NCBI RefSeq assembly: GCF_005503145.1
Contig: NZ_SCNV01000028.1
Location: 38,652 to 102,651 of the forward strand
Source: Burkholderia sp. 4M9327F10
Lineage (GTDB): Bacteria > Pseudomonadota > Gammaproteobacteria > Burkholderiales > Burkholderiaceae
Length of the DNA stretch: 64,000 bases
Direction of reading: 5' to 3'
Shown: positions 52,041-61,271 of the stretch, in pieces
Layout of the letters: every line of letters begins with the position of its first letter
Numbering within the stretch: position 1 is the first letter of the stretch
Notes under the pieces: model-generated
What the model saw: the letters and a program-made list of their open reading frames with translations, nothing else
Databases searched by the model: none
What the model was told of the DNA's origin: nothing
Program-made: the position numbers and the translations under genes

Positions 52041-52760
52041 TCAAACCTCGTCTGCGCAGCACTCGCGCGCCGCGGCCAGCGCCTCACGGAATTCCACCAG
52101 CTCGGCGATCGTCAGAATCGGCAGATTGTGTTGCGCAGCGAAGCGCTCCACATCGGCGCCACGCGTCATCGTGCCGTCCGGGTTCATCAACTCGCATAGC
52201 ACGCCAGCCGGCTTGAGGCCGGCCAGAATCGCCAGATCGACCGTGCCTTCCGTGTGGCCGCGCCGCGCCAGCACGCCGCCGGGCATCGCGCGCAGCGGGA
52301 ACACGTGGCCCGGGCGGACGATGTCGGCCGGCTTCGCCGTGTCGGCGATGGCGGCGCGTATCGTCGTCACGCGGTCGGCGGCGGAGACGCCGGTCGTCAC
52401 GCCTTCACGCGCTTCGATCGACACCGTGAACGCCGTGCCGTGACGGCTCTCGTTGTTGACGGCCATCGGCGGGAGTTCAAGTGCGCGAATCTTCTCGTCG
52501 GGCAGGCACAGGCAGACAATGCCGCTGCACTCGCGAATCAGCAGCGCCATCGTCTCGTTGGTGAGACGCTCGGCGGAGACGATCAGATCGGCTTCGTTCT
52601 CGCGGTCGTGGTCATCCTGCAGGACGACGGCGCGGCCATCGCGCATAGCCTGTAATGCGGCGGCAATGCGCGGCGGAACCGGTTCGGTCGCAAGCAGGGG
52701 GAGATCGGCGAATGCACTTTCCGCAATCGTCGAAGGGGCAGGAAAAGTAGTCAAGGACAT
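52041..52760 (-). CDS. ribB: 3,4-dihydroxy-2-butanone 4-phosphate synthase
   Basis: Makes the four-carbon unit of riboflavin from ribulose 5-phosphate. The 239-residue monofunctional protein contains ALQAMRDGRAVVLQDDHDRENEADLIVSAE (in parts; the DDxxREnEaD metal-binding loop) and GGVLARRGHTEGTVDLA with the catalytic His and the closing acidic residues. There is no fused cyclohydrolase II domain, unlike RibBA. The ATG at 52760 is preceded by GCGAGAGCG, not a strong ribosome site. An FMN riboswitch lies upstream, giving feedback control. Confidence 0.95.
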   Translation of the reverse strand: MSLTTFPAPSTIAESAFADLPLLATEPVPPRIAAALQAMRDGRAVVLQDDHDRENEADLIVSAERLTNETMALLIRECSGIVCLCLPDEKIRALELPPMAVNNESRHGTAFTVSIEAREGVTTGVSAADRVTTIRAAIADTAKPADIVRPGHVFPLRAMPGGVLARRGHTEGTVDLAILAGLKPAGVLCELMNPDGTMTRGADVERFAAQHNLPILTIAELVEFREALAAARECCADEV

Positions 52761-52907
52761 GTGAAACGCTCTCGCAAAAGTTGGGCGAAAAACGTTTCAG
52801 GGCATTGCAAACAGGCAGCACTCGCCCCGCCGGGCGCTCCAGGGGAACGACCCTGCTCCGCTCAGGCCATCGAGCAGCGCAACGGGGACCGACATGACTA
52901 TCTGCAC

Positions 52908-53062
52908 ATCTTCTTCCATCCGGACTGTGACCGTCGGCTCTGGCATCGCACCAGATCTGCTGACCCCGCAACAACAACGCGGGCGCTCGCGGGCTCACTG
53001 GCAAGCGCGATTGCGCTGCCGGCATACCGCCGGTGGGGAATTTCACCCCGCCCTGAAGACGC
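52908..53062 (-). promoter_or_regulatory. FMN riboswitch (RFN element) of ribB
   Basis: On the minus strand the conserved RFN blocks are present in order: CAGGGCGGGGTGAAATTCCC, then CACCGGCGGT, and at the 3' side ATCTGGTGCGATGCCAGAGC, CCGACGGT and AGTCCGGATGGAAGAAG. The 3' helix P6 and the closing P1 pair fit. The aptamer ends about 150 bases upstream of the ribB start, which leaves a long expression platform. Binding of FMN should turn ribB off. Confidence 0.93.
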
Positions 53063-53157
53063 ACTGATTGCCGGAAATTCCGGCAGGGGAAGCATACAAC
53101 AGCCGCGCCCGTTCTGCAGCGCAGCAGTCGTGGATTAGAACGGCGCCTCGCTAGCCG

Positions 53158-53841
53158 TCAGACCGGCGCCGCATGGCGCGCCGGGTCGTGCGGCACGTCC
53201 CAGCGCGGCGGCGTTTCGGCATTCAGCGTGACGCGAAACGCGCGCGCCTCGGTGTCGCCGGGATTGCGCAAGCTATGCGGCTGATCGGCGTCGAATACGA
53301 TGGCGTCGCCCGTGGCCAGCAACTGGCGCTGATCGTGCACGCTGACTTCCAGCGTGCCTTCGCTCACCACCAGATTGACCGTGGTGCCCGGCGCGCGGCG
53401 CACGCCCGGCTCGGTATGCAGCGGCGCGATGCGCAATTCGTGAAACTCGGCAGTCGCTGGCTCCGCATCGGGATACAGCGGCCGGGCCGAATAACGGCCG
53501 TTCGAGCTGACCAGGCGCGTCGCCCGGTCGGCGGGCAGATGCTCGAAGCCGTTGGTGGCATGGCGGCGCAGAAACGCGGCAACCGAGACCTTCAGCGCCG
53601 CCGCGACCTTACACAGCACCTTGATCGACGGCACGCTGCGGGCCGACTCGATCTGCGCCAGCATGGCACGCGAGACGCCCGAAGCGCGAGCCAGCGCGTC
53701 GAGCGACAACTGCCGTTCGGCCCGCAGACGGGCTAGATTGACGCCGACCAGATGTTCCAGTGCGTCAAAGGGTTCCGCGGCCCGCGACCCGTCGTTAGCA
53801 TCGAGTGTGGCATCGCGAACCAGCGCAAGCGGTGAATTCAT
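53158..53841 (-). CDS. XRE-family regulator with C-terminal cupin
   Basis: A 227-residue regulator. A helix-turn-helix of the XRE type (about residues 32-88) has LARLRAERQLSLDALARASGVSRAMLAQIESARSVPSIKVL (in parts). After a linker, a cupin domain (about 110-205) has RRAPGTTVNLVVSEGTLEV and GDAIVFDADQPHSLRNPG. Such proteins often control amino-acid, polyamine or sulfonate genes near them. GGAGG lies five bases before the ATG at 53841. Downstream is ribB, upstream the MFS gene; its target is not evident. Confidence 0.88.
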   Translation of the reverse strand: MNSPLALVRDATLDANDGSRAAEPFDALEHLVGVNLARLRAERQLSLDALARASGVSRAMLAQIESARSVPSIKVLCKVAAALKVSVAAFLRRHATNGFEHLPADRATRLVSSNGRYSARPLYPDAEPATAEFHELRIAPLHTEPGVRRAPGTTVNLVVSEGTLEVSVHDQRQLLATGDAIVFDADQPHSLRNPGDTEARAFRVTLNAETPPRWDVPHDPARHAAPV

Positions 53842-53986
53842 GAGTACCTCCAGTAGCGCCGCCAGATGGCGGGCAAAGGGTTAGTGGAGGCAAGATAGCA
53901 TTGCGATTCGCTACGCCCAACGAAGTTATCTTCACACTGTTATCAGTATTGCGGAGGACGATTCCGGCAAAGCTTGTGCCGAATTT

Positions 53987-55162
53987 TCATATGGCCTGGC
54001 CGCTGACCGCACGCTTGCCGGCCGGCGCATCCGTGCGGGCTGCAAACCATGTCAGCAGCAGTGCCGCGAGCGACACCACCGCGGCGACCCACGGCAGTGC
54101 ATCGAGCCCCAGGCCGTGACTGATGGCGAGGCCACCGAGCCACGCGCCACCCGCATTACCCAGGTTGAACGCGCCGATATTGAGCGTCGACGCCAGATTC
54201 GGCGCCGCCGTCGCCTTTTCGACCACGCGCATCTGCAGCGGCGGCACCGTGGCGAACGCGGCGATCCCCCACACGAAAATCGTCGCCGCCGCGGCCACCT
54301 GCGAATGACTGGTGCGCGTGAAAACCGCCATGACGACGGCAAGCGCCAGCAAAATCCCCATCAGCGAGGGCATCAACGCGCGGTCCGCGAGCTTGCCGCC
54401 GATCGTATTGCCGAGCGTCAACCCCACGCCGAACAGCACCAGAATCAGCGTGACGCCGCGCGGCGAGAAACCGCTCACCTGCTCGAGAATCGGTGCAATG
54501 TAGGTGAACACGACGAACACGCCACCGAAGCCGACAATCGTCATCGCCAGCGCCATCCACACTTGCGGGTCCTTCATGACGCGCACTTCGTGCATCAGCC
54601 CGGCCGGCCCTGTGTCGTGCCGGTTCGGCACCAGCGCCGCGACGCCCGCCAGCGAGACCACACCGAGCGCGGCGACGACCCAGAACGCCGTGCGCCAGCC
54701 GAACTGCTGGCCGATGAAGGTGCCGAACGGCACGCCGAGCACATTGGCGAGCGTGAGACCGGTGAACATCAGCGCAATCGCACTGGCGCGCTTCTCCTGC
54801 GGCACGAGCGAGGCCGCCACCACCGCGCCGATGCCGAAGAACGAGCCGTGCGCAAACGACGTCACGACGCGCGCAATCATCAGCACCGAGTAGTCCGATG
54901 CCACCGCGCACAGCACGTTGCCGACGATAAACACGCCCATCAGCAACTGCAGCGCGAGCTTGCGCGGCATCTTGCTGGTCACCACCGCCAGCAGCGGCGC
55001 GCCGACCGCGACGCCCAGCGCATAACCGCTCACCAGCAAGCCGGCAGACGGGATCGAGACCGCCAGATCGCGCGCCACCTCGGGCAGCAAACCCATGATC
55101 ACGAACTCGGTCGTGCCAATGGCAAAGGCGCTGATCGCCAGCGCAAGAAGGGGGATAGGCAT
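53987..55162 (-). CDS. MFS efflux transporter (DHA1, AraJ/YdhP type)
   Basis: A 391-residue, 12-helix drug or sugar exporter. ALAISAFAIGTTEFVIMGLLPEVARDL at the start is the hallmark of the AraJ/YdhP/PurP group; SGYALGVAVGAPLLA, the motif-A-like KMPRKLAL and the GSFFGIGAVVAASLVP segment agree. The ATG at 55162 has CTGGAG ahead; the frame goes back 30 codons more without likeness. A divergent LysR gene 113 bases away probably controls it. Substrate unknown. Confidence 0.88.
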   Translation of the reverse strand: MPIPLLALAISAFAIGTTEFVIMGLLPEVARDLAVSIPSAGLLVSGYALGVAVGAPLLAVVTSKMPRKLALQLLMGVFIVGNVLCAVASDYSVLMIARVVTSFAHGSFFGIGAVVAASLVPQEKRASAIALMFTGLTLANVLGVPFGTFIGQQFGWRTAFWVVAALGVVSLAGVAALVPNRHDTGPAGLMHEVRVMKDPQVWMALAMTIVGFGGVFVVFTYIAPILEQVSGFSPRGVTLILVLFGVGLTLGNTIGGKLADRALMPSLMGILLALAVVMAVFTRTSHSQVAAAATIFVWGIAAFATVPPLQMRVVEKATAAPNLASTLNIGAFNLGNAGGAWLGGLAISHGLGLDALPWVAAVVSLAALLLTWFAARTDAPAGKRAVSGQAI

Positions 55163-55235
55163 CGCAAGACTCCAGCCGCAAAATTTCGGTAAGCGGATTG
55201 TCGGCCTCGCCCATCCATTTGAGAATTGGCGTAGC

Positions 55236-55267
55236 ATTTGAATCATTTTCAAATTGTTTCGAACAAT
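55236..55267. promoter_or_regulatory. Two adjacent palindromes, likely LysR sites
   Basis: ATTTGAA-TCATT-TTCAAAT (55236-55254) has the T-N11-A form of LysR boxes. ATTGTT-TCG-AACAAT (55253-55267) is directly next to it and ends just before the LysR start. Both are in the short divergent gap between the MFS and LysR genes. Confidence 0.6.
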
Positions 55268-55269
55268 CT

Positions 55270-56247
55270 ATGCCCATGGATAACCTCGGCGACGTGCGCC
55301 TGTTCGTCGAAGCCGCGCAGTTGGGCAGCCTCTCGGCGGCGGGCCGCAAGCTCGGCCTCACGCCGGCCGCCGCCAGCGCGCGGCTGACGAAGCTCGAAAC
55401 CGGCCTGAAGGCGCGCCTGTTCGAGCGCACCACGCGGCAGTTGCGCCTCACCGACGAAGGGCGTCTCTACCTCAACTGCTGCCGCCAGGCGCTGAAAGCG
55501 CTCGACGACGCGGAAGCTTTGCTGCAGGAGGGGCAAAGCGTGGTGCGCGGCAAGGTGCGGATTTCCGCCACCTCCGATTTCGGCCGCAACCTGCTGATGC
55601 ACTGGCTCGACGAGTTCAACGAGGTTTATCCCGAGGTGAGCTTCGCCCTGACGCTCTCGGATTCGCTGTCGAATCTGGTGCAGGAAGACATTGATCTCGC
55701 CATCCGCTTCGGCGTGCCGCAGGACAGTTCGCTGATCGCCCGGCCGCTCGCACCGAACCGGCGGGTGCTGTGCGCCGCGCCGGAGTATGTCGAGAAGCAC
55801 GGCGAGCCCAAGGACCCGCTCGATCTGGCGCGATTTGATTGCATCGTGCTCGGTACGGCGTCCGGCCCCGTCAACGAATGGCACTTCACGCGCGGCGACG
55901 AGGTTCAGCACTACACCGTGCCGCTCGAGACCGCCCGCGAAACCAATGACGGCGCCGTCGCCCGCGAATGGGCGCTGCGCGGCTACGGAATTGTGGTGAA
56001 GTCGATGTGGGACGTGGAAGCGGACCTGCGCTCGGACGGGCTCAAGGTGCTGCTGCCCGACTGGCGCTACCCGGACGCGCCGCTGCACGCGCTATACCAC
56101 CGCAACCGCTACATGGCGCCGCGCGTGCGGGTGCTGCTGGACTTTCTGAGCGAGCGTTTCGCGCTGGTTTCGGACGAACTGGAACGCCTGCTGGGCCTGC
56201 CGCAACTGCGTCCGCAGAAAAAACCCGCATCCGGCGAAGGGCTATAA
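55270..56247 (+). CDS. LysR-family transcriptional regulator
   Basis: A regulator of 325 residues (323 if the next ATG at 55276 is used). The N-terminal winged helix LGDVRLFVEAAQLGSLSAAGRKLGLTPAAASARLTKLE and RTTRQLRLTDEG are typical of the CrgA/aaeR-like branch. The effector domain (about 95-300) is complete, with VRISATSDFGRNLL at its start. The C-terminus carries a Pro/Lys-rich tail. It is divergent from a DHA1-type MFS gene and probably regulates it. Confidence 0.9.
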   Translation: MPMDNLGDVRLFVEAAQLGSLSAAGRKLGLTPAAASARLTKLETGLKARLFERTTRQLRLTDEGRLYLNCCRQALKALDDAEALLQEGQSVVRGKVRISATSDFGRNLLMHWLDEFNEVYPEVSFALTLSDSLSNLVQEDIDLAIRFGVPQDSSLIARPLAPNRRVLCAAPEYVEKHGEPKDPLDLARFDCIVLGTASGPVNEWHFTRGDEVQHYTVPLETARETNDGAVAREWALRGYGIVVKSMWDVEADLRSDGLKVLLPDWRYPDAPLHALYHRNRYMAPRVRVLLDFLSERFALVSDELERLLGLPQLRPQKKPASGEGL

Positions 56248-56391
56248 TGTTGCACTACGCTGAGAACGTGCCGCCCGGCTACCCCACGGCTTCATCCGGC
56301 CTCGCGCCGCGCCCTGGCCCGCGCATGTTGTCGCCTCTCTTCACTCTTTAAACGACGCCCCCAGATTAACCACTGCGACCGGCGAAATTCG

Positions 56392-57777
56392 ATGATCAAG
56401 AAAGTTTATGTAAAGACCTACGGCTGCCAGATGAACGAGTACGACTCCGACAAAATGGTCGACGTACTCGGTGCGGCTGAAGGCCTCGTCAAGACCGACA
56501 CCCCGGAAGACGCGGACGTCATTCTGTTCAACACCTGCTCGGTGCGCGAAAAAGCGCAAGAGAAAGTCTTCTCCGAACTCGGCCGCGCGCGCGAGCTGAA
56601 AGAAGCGAATCCGAACCTGATTATTGGCGTGGGCGGCTGCGTGGCGAGCCAGGAAGGCGCCTCGATTGTCGCGCGTGCGCCGTATGTGGACGTGGTGTTC
56701 GGCCCGCAGACCCTGCACCGTCTGCCGCAGATGATCGACAAGCGCCGTGAGAGCGGCCGCGCCCAGGTCGACATCTCGTTCCCGGAAATCGAAAAATTCG
56801 ACCATCTGCCGCCGGCCCGTGTCGACGGCCCGAGCGCCTTCGTCTCGATCATGGAAGGCTGCAGCAAGTACTGCAGCTACTGCGTCGTGCCGTACACGCG
56901 CGGCGAGGAAGTGTCGCGTCCGCTCGACGACGTGCTCACCGAAATCGCCGGCCTCGCCGACCAGGGCGTGCGCGAAGTCACGCTGCTCGGCCAGAACGTG
57001 AATGCCTACCGTGGCGGCCTCACGCTCGGTTCGTCCGAGATCGCCGACTTCGCGACGCTGATCGAATACGTCGCGGATATTCCCGGCATCGAACGCATCC
57101 GCTATACCACGTCGCATCCGAAGGAATTCACGCAGCGCCTGATCGACACGTACGCAAAGGTGCCCAAGCTCGTGAGCCATCTGCACCTGCCGGTGCAGCA
57201 CGGCTCCGACCGCATCCTGATGGCCATGAAGCGCGGCTACACCGTGCTCGAATACAAGTCGGTGATCCGCAAGCTGCGTGCGATTCGCCCGGACCTGTCG
57301 CTGTCCACCGACATGATCGTCGGTTTCCCCGGCGAGACCGAGGAAGACTTCGACAAGATGATGGCGCTGGTTCACGAGATGAAGTACGACACCAGCTTCT
57401 CGTTCATCTACAGCCCGCGCCCCGGCACGCCGGCAGCCAATCTGCATGACGACACGCCGCGTGAAGTGAAACTCAAACGGCTGCAACATCTGCAGGCTAC
57501 CATCGAAGAAAACGTCGCCCGTATCAGCGAGTCGATGGTCGGCAAGGTCGAGCGGATTCTGGTCGAGCGTCCCGCGCGCAAAGACCCGAACGAACTCGCC
57601 GGCCGCACCGAAAACAACCGCGTGGTGAATTTCCCGGTGCCGCTGGCATCGCACGCGCGGCTGATCGGCCAGATGGTCGACGTGAAAATCGTGCAGGCGT
57701 ACCCACATTCGCTACGCGGCGAACTCGTACTGGTGCACGACGAGATGCATGACGGCTCGCCGGCCACCACCCATTAA
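56392..57777 (+). CDS. miaB: tRNA-2-methylthio-N6-dimethylallyladenosine synthase
   Basis: Radical-SAM methylthiotransferase that adds a methylthio group to i6A37 of tRNA. The 461-residue product has three domains: UPF0004 with Cys in YGCQMNEYDSDK, FNTCSVREK and VGGCVASQ for the auxiliary cluster; radical SAM with CSKYCSYCVVPYTRG (Cys at about 157, 161 and 164); and a TRAM domain at the C-terminus. The ATG at 56392 begins MIKKVYVKTYGCQMNEYDSD. It is the first gene of the miaB-phoH-ybeY run. Confidence 0.97.
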   Translation: MIKKVYVKTYGCQMNEYDSDKMVDVLGAAEGLVKTDTPEDADVILFNTCSVREKAQEKVFSELGRARELKEANPNLIIGVGGCVASQEGASIVARAPYVDVVFGPQTLHRLPQMIDKRRESGRAQVDISFPEIEKFDHLPPARVDGPSAFVSIMEGCSKYCSYCVVPYTRGEEVSRPLDDVLTEIAGLADQGVREVTLLGQNVNAYRGGLTLGSSEIADFATLIEYVADIPGIERIRYTTSHPKEFTQRLIDTYAKVPKLVSHLHLPVQHGSDRILMAMKRGYTVLEYKSVIRKLRAIRPDLSLSTDMIVGFPGETEEDFDKMMALVHEMKYDTSFSFIYSPRPGTPAANLHDDTPREVKLKRLQHLQATIEENVARISESMVGKVERILVERPARKDPNELAGRTENNRVVNFPVPLASHARLIGQMVDVKIVQAYPHSLRGELVLVHDEMHDGSPATTH

Positions 57778-57810
57778 GCGCACTAAAACCGACAGGATCG
57801 ATCCACCGCC

Positions 57811-58872
57811 TTGAAGACCACCCAGCAGCATCTGGAATTCACCGCACCGCGCGAAGACAACGCGCGGCTTGCCAACCTCTGCGGACCGCTCGACGAAAAC
57901 CTGCGGCAGATCGAGCAGGCGCTCGATGTGACGCTGCAACGCCGCGGTCACCGGATTTCGATCCGCGGCCGGGGCGCCAAGCTGGCGCTCAGCGCCCTGG
58001 AAAATTTCTACAACAGCGCGCGCGATCCGCTGTCGGTCGACGACATCCAGCTTGCGCTCGTCGAGGCGCGTCATCCGGCGCGCAACCGCCCGAACGGCAC
58101 GGATAGCACGGATGCGCGCTTTCGCCACGACCCCGACCATCCGTTCGACGAACCGGCCGACACCGGCGACGAAGACCTTGAAGAACTCGGCCCGAAGCTG
58201 TACACGCGGCGTGCGGATCTGCGCGGCCGCACGCCGGCACAGCGTGAATATCTGAAACAGATCGTCTCGCACGACGTGACATTCGGCGTGGGCCCGGCGG
58301 GCACCGGCAAGACGTATCTGGCGGTGGCCTGCGCGGTGGACGCGCTGGAGCGCGACCAGGTCAAGCGCATCGTGCTGACGCGCCCGGCCGTGGAAGCGGG
58401 CGAGCGCCTGGGCTTCCTGCCGGGTGACCTGGCGCAGAAGGTGGACCCGTATCTGCGCCCGCTGTATGACGCGCTCTACGACCTGCTCGGCTTCGACAAG
58501 ACCGCGAAGATGTTCGAGCGGCAGATGATCGAGATCGCGCCGCTCGCCTACATGCGCGGCCGCACGCTGAATCACGCGTTTATCATTCTCGACGAAGCGC
58601 AGAACACCACGCCCGAACAGATGAAAATGTTCCTCACGCGGATCGGCTTCGGCTCGAAGGCTGTGGTGACCGGCGACACCACCCAGGTCGACTTGCCGCG
58701 CGGCCACAAGAGCGGGCTGATCGAAGCGCAGCAGGTGCTCTCGGACGTGCGCGGCATTGCACTCACGCGCTTTACCAGTGCAGACGTGGTGCGCCATCCG
58801 CTGGTGGCGCGTATCGTGGAGGCTTACGACGCGCACTCGCAGAAAAACGTGAGTCCCGCCGATGCCCGTTGA
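57811..58872 (+). CDS. ybeZ: PhoH-like ATPase (YbeZ)
   Basis: A 353-residue cytoplasmic P-loop NTPase of the PhoH family, associated with rRNA maturation together with YbeY. It has an N-terminal KH-like region with LCGPLDENLRQIEQAL, and a PhoH domain (about 130-340) with the Walker A loop GPAGTGKTYLA, Walker B FIILDEAQNTTPEQMK and VVTGDTTQVDLP. The start codon is TTG at 57811 (LKTTQQHLEF); no ATG or GTG fits. It follows miaB by 33 bases and leads to ybeY. Confidence 0.92.
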   Translation: MKTTQQHLEFTAPREDNARLANLCGPLDENLRQIEQALDVTLQRRGHRISIRGRGAKLALSALENFYNSARDPLSVDDIQLALVEARHPARNRPNGTDSTDARFRHDPDHPFDEPADTGDEDLEELGPKLYTRRADLRGRTPAQREYLKQIVSHDVTFGVGPAGTGKTYLAVACAVDALERDQVKRIVLTRPAVEAGERLGFLPGDLAQKVDPYLRPLYDALYDLLGFDKTAKMFERQMIEIAPLAYMRGRTLNHAFIILDEAQNTTPEQMKMFLTRIGFGSKAVVTGDTTQVDLPRGHKSGLIEAQQVLSDVRGIALTRFTSADVVRHPLVARIVEAYDAHSQKNVSPADAR

Positions 58873-58938
58873 ATCAGCCATGCCGCATCGCAAAGAGCTG
58901 CGCATTCGACCGTTAAAAACGCTACAGCACCAAGACGC

Positions 58939-59400
58939 ATGAGCCGCGCCCCGAAACTGACGTTAAACCTGCAATTCCCCGCCGCCAAGGCCTGGCCCGA
59001 GCATAAGGCGGTTCTGCCGCGCGCCACGGTTGCGGGATGGGTCAAGGCGGCCCTGTTCGCCGATGCGGAACTGACCGTGCGCTTCGTCGACGCCGAGGAA
59101 GGCCGCACGCTGAACCGCACCTATCGCGGCAAGGATTATTCGACCAACGTGCTGACCTTCGCCTACGCCGAATCGGAAGACGATCCGGTGACCGGCGATC
59201 TGATCCTGTGCTGCCCGGTGGTCGAGAAGGAGGCGGCCGAGCAGGGCAAGACACTCGCCGAGCATTATGCGCATCTGCTGGTGCACGGCACCCTGCACGC
59301 GCAAGGCTACGATCACGAGGTGGAAGAAGAAGCGCAGGAAATGGAAGCCATCGAAACCGAAATCCTGGCCACACTCGGTTTCAGCGACCCATACCAATAG
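58939..59400 (+). CDS. ybeY: Endoribonuclease YbeY (rRNA maturation)
   Basis: A zinc-dependent endoribonuclease for 16S rRNA 3'-end processing and ribosome quality control. The 153-residue product has the family's H3 zinc motif in HLLVHGTLHAQGYDHE (HGxLHLxGYDH form) and the central RGKDYSTNVLTFAY segment. It follows ybeZ, in the conserved phoH-ybeY order. The ATG at 58939 begins MSRAPKLTLNLQF. Confidence 0.95.
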   Translation: MSRAPKLTLNLQFPAAKAWPEHKAVLPRATVAGWVKAALFADAELTVRFVDAEEGRTLNRTYRGKDYSTNVLTFAYAESEDDPVTGDLILCCPVVEKEAAEQGKTLAEHYAHLLVHGTLHAQGYDHEVEEEAQEMEAIETEILATLGFSDPYQ

Positions 59401-59434
59401 CTCACCTCCCGCTTAACCACACCAACCACGCACC

Positions 59435-60106
59435 GTGAGCGCCCCCTATTCCGTACCCGACGAGCGTCCGCCCTGCCCCGGCTATCCGCCTTCGCTCGGC
59501 GAATCGCGGCTGCTGACGGACGAGGAACTGCGCGTCTCGCTCGAATGCACCCTGCGTGACTGGGACCGCACAAGCGATCTCTGGCTGTTCGGCTATGGCT
59601 CGCTGATCTGGAATCCCGGCATGCCGACGGTCGAAGCAACGCGCTCCAAGGTGCATGGTTACCACCGTGGCCTGTATCTGTGGTCGCGCGTCAACCGCGG
59701 CACGCCAGAGCAGCCGGGCCTCGTGCTGGCGCTCGACCGCGGCGGTTCGTGCACCGGCATTGCGTTCCGGCTCGCCGCCGACGGCGCCATGCCGCATCTG
59801 GAGACGCTATGGCGCCGGGAAATGGCGATGGGCTCGTACCGGCCCGCCTGGCTGCCGTGCAACCTCGCCGACGGCCGCCGCGTCGACGCACTCGCCTTCG
59901 TGATGCGCCGCGACGTGCCCACCTACACCGGCAAACTGGCCGACGAGGTGGTGCAGACGGTGTTCGGCTGCGCCAGCGGCCGCTACGGCACGACGCTCGA
60001 CTACGTGAGCCGCACTGTCGCTGCGCTGCGCGAGTGCGGCATGCCGGACCGCGCGCTGGAGGCGCTGCTGGCGCGCTGCCGCGAAGCGGAAAGCGACGGC
60101 GGCTAG
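59435..60106 (+). CDS. chaC: Gamma-glutamylcyclotransferase (ChaC family)
   Basis: A 223-residue ChaC-type enzyme that in other organisms cleaves glutathione to 5-oxoproline and Cys-Gly. WLFGYGSLIWNPGMPT near residue 50 is the GxGSL phosphate-like binding loop; VHGYHRGLYLWS and the acidic Glu-containing segment (RYPAWLPCNL region) follow. The last third has ALAFVMRRDVPTYTGKL and DGRRVDALA. The start is GTG at 59435. It stands between ybeY and corC, interrupting the common ybeZ-ybeY-corC-lnt order. Confidence 0.88.
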   Translation: MSAPYSVPDERPPCPGYPPSLGESRLLTDEELRVSLECTLRDWDRTSDLWLFGYGSLIWNPGMPTVEATRSKVHGYHRGLYLWSRVNRGTPEQPGLVLALDRGGSCTGIAFRLAADGAMPHLETLWRREMAMGSYRPAWLPCNLADGRRVDALAFVMRRDVPTYTGKLADEVVQTVFGCASGRYGTTLDYVSRTVAALRECGMPDRALEALLARCREAESDGG

Positions 60107-60340
60107 CCAGGTCACCCGTCGCCGCTGTAAGGCGAATCCAGTCTTACACCCGCCTTGCGTCGCGAATTTTTGCTCCAGCGCCCCTCGAACGGCGTTATCC
60201 GTTAGCATTGAACCAGGCCCTGCGCACGCGGCGCCACCGCCTGTCTCGCCGGCGCGTCCGCCGGGACACGGTGCTGCCATGTGCGTGGTGTATCCTTAAC
60301 GCTCTGCAACAGCGCGCCCAGACTTGCCGGGCGCACCACC

Positions 60341-61237
60341 ATGAACGACACGTATCCCAGTCGACACCGAACTAGCGACAAACCTCAGGAAAAACGCTCC
60401 CTGCTTGAGCGTCTGACCGACTTCATCTCGCCCGAGCCCGAATCTCGCGGCGAACTTCTGGAAATCCTCCAGGACGCGCACGAGCGCAACCTGATCGACG
60501 CGGATTCACTGTCGATGATCGAAGGCGTTTTCCAGGTCTCCGAACTCTGCGCGCGCGACATCATGATCCCGCGCGCCCAGATGGACGCGATCAATATCGC
60601 GGAAACACCGGCGGAGTTCATTCCATTCGTGCTGGAAAAAGCGCACTCGCGCTATCCGGTCTACGAAGGCAATCGCGACAACATCATCGGCGTGCTGCTC
60701 GCCAAAGACCTGCTGCGCTACTACGCCGAAGAAGAATTCGACGTGCGCGGCATGCTGCGCCCTGCTGTGTTCATTCCGGAGTCCAAGCGCCTGAACGTGC
60801 TGCTGCATGACTTCCGCGTGAACCACAATCACATTGCCATCGTCGTCGACGAATACGGCGGCGTCGCGGGCCTCATCACGATTGAAGACGTGCTGGAACA
60901 GATCGTCGGCGACATCGAGGACGAATACGATTTCGACGAGGAAAGCGGCAACATCATCGCCTCGCCGGACGGCCGCTACCGCGTGCGGGCACTGACCGAG
61001 ATCGAGCAGTTCAACGAAACGTTCGGCACGCAGTACTCGGACGAAGAAGTCGACACAATCGGCGGGCTCGTGACGCATCATTTCGGGCGCGTGCCGCATC
61101 GCGGCGAGAAGGTGCGCATCGACGACCTCATCTTCGAAATCCTGCGCGGCGACGCGCGGCAGATTCACATGCTGCTGGTGCGCCGCGATCCGCTTGCGGG
61201 CCAGCGCGAGCGCGACGCACAGCACGTGCAGACCTGA
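60341..61237 (+). CDS. corC: Magnesium/cobalt efflux-type protein CorC (YbeX)
   Basis: A 298-residue cytoplasmic protein with a tandem CBS pair (about 70-190, with VSELCARDIMIPRAQMDAI and VDEYGGVAGLITIEDVLEQIVGDI) followed by the CorC_HlyC domain (about 210-285, with DGRYRVRALTEIEQF and FGRVPHRGEKV). In E. coli the ybeX product aids ribosome-related functions and Mg2+ balance. The ATG at 60341 begins MNDTYPSRHR; the frame reads upstream without likeness. It precedes lnt by 34 bases. Confidence 0.95.
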   Translation: MNDTYPSRHRTSDKPQEKRSLLERLTDFISPEPESRGELLEILQDAHERNLIDADSLSMIEGVFQVSELCARDIMIPRAQMDAINIAETPAEFIPFVLEKAHSRYPVYEGNRDNIIGVLLAKDLLRYYAEEEFDVRGMLRPAVFIPESKRLNVLLHDFRVNHNHIAIVVDEYGGVAGLITIEDVLEQIVGDIEDEYDFDEESGNIIASPDGRYRVRALTEIEQFNETFGTQYSDEEVDTIGGLVTHHFGRVPHRGEKVRIDDLIFEILRGDARQIHMLLVRRDPLAGQRERDAQHVQT

Positions 61238-61271
61238 CCTCTTTCCCTCCCCTTAAGACGACCACGCAATA

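Noticed and set aside
52612..53064. 150-codon - strand frame across the ribB leader
   Set aside because: It runs through the FMN aptamer. The RNA motifs explain the conservation.
54116..55192. 358-codon + strand frame opposite the MFS gene
   Set aside because: Extreme His/Arg/Asp content with no hydrophobic core, typical of the complement of a membrane-protein gene.
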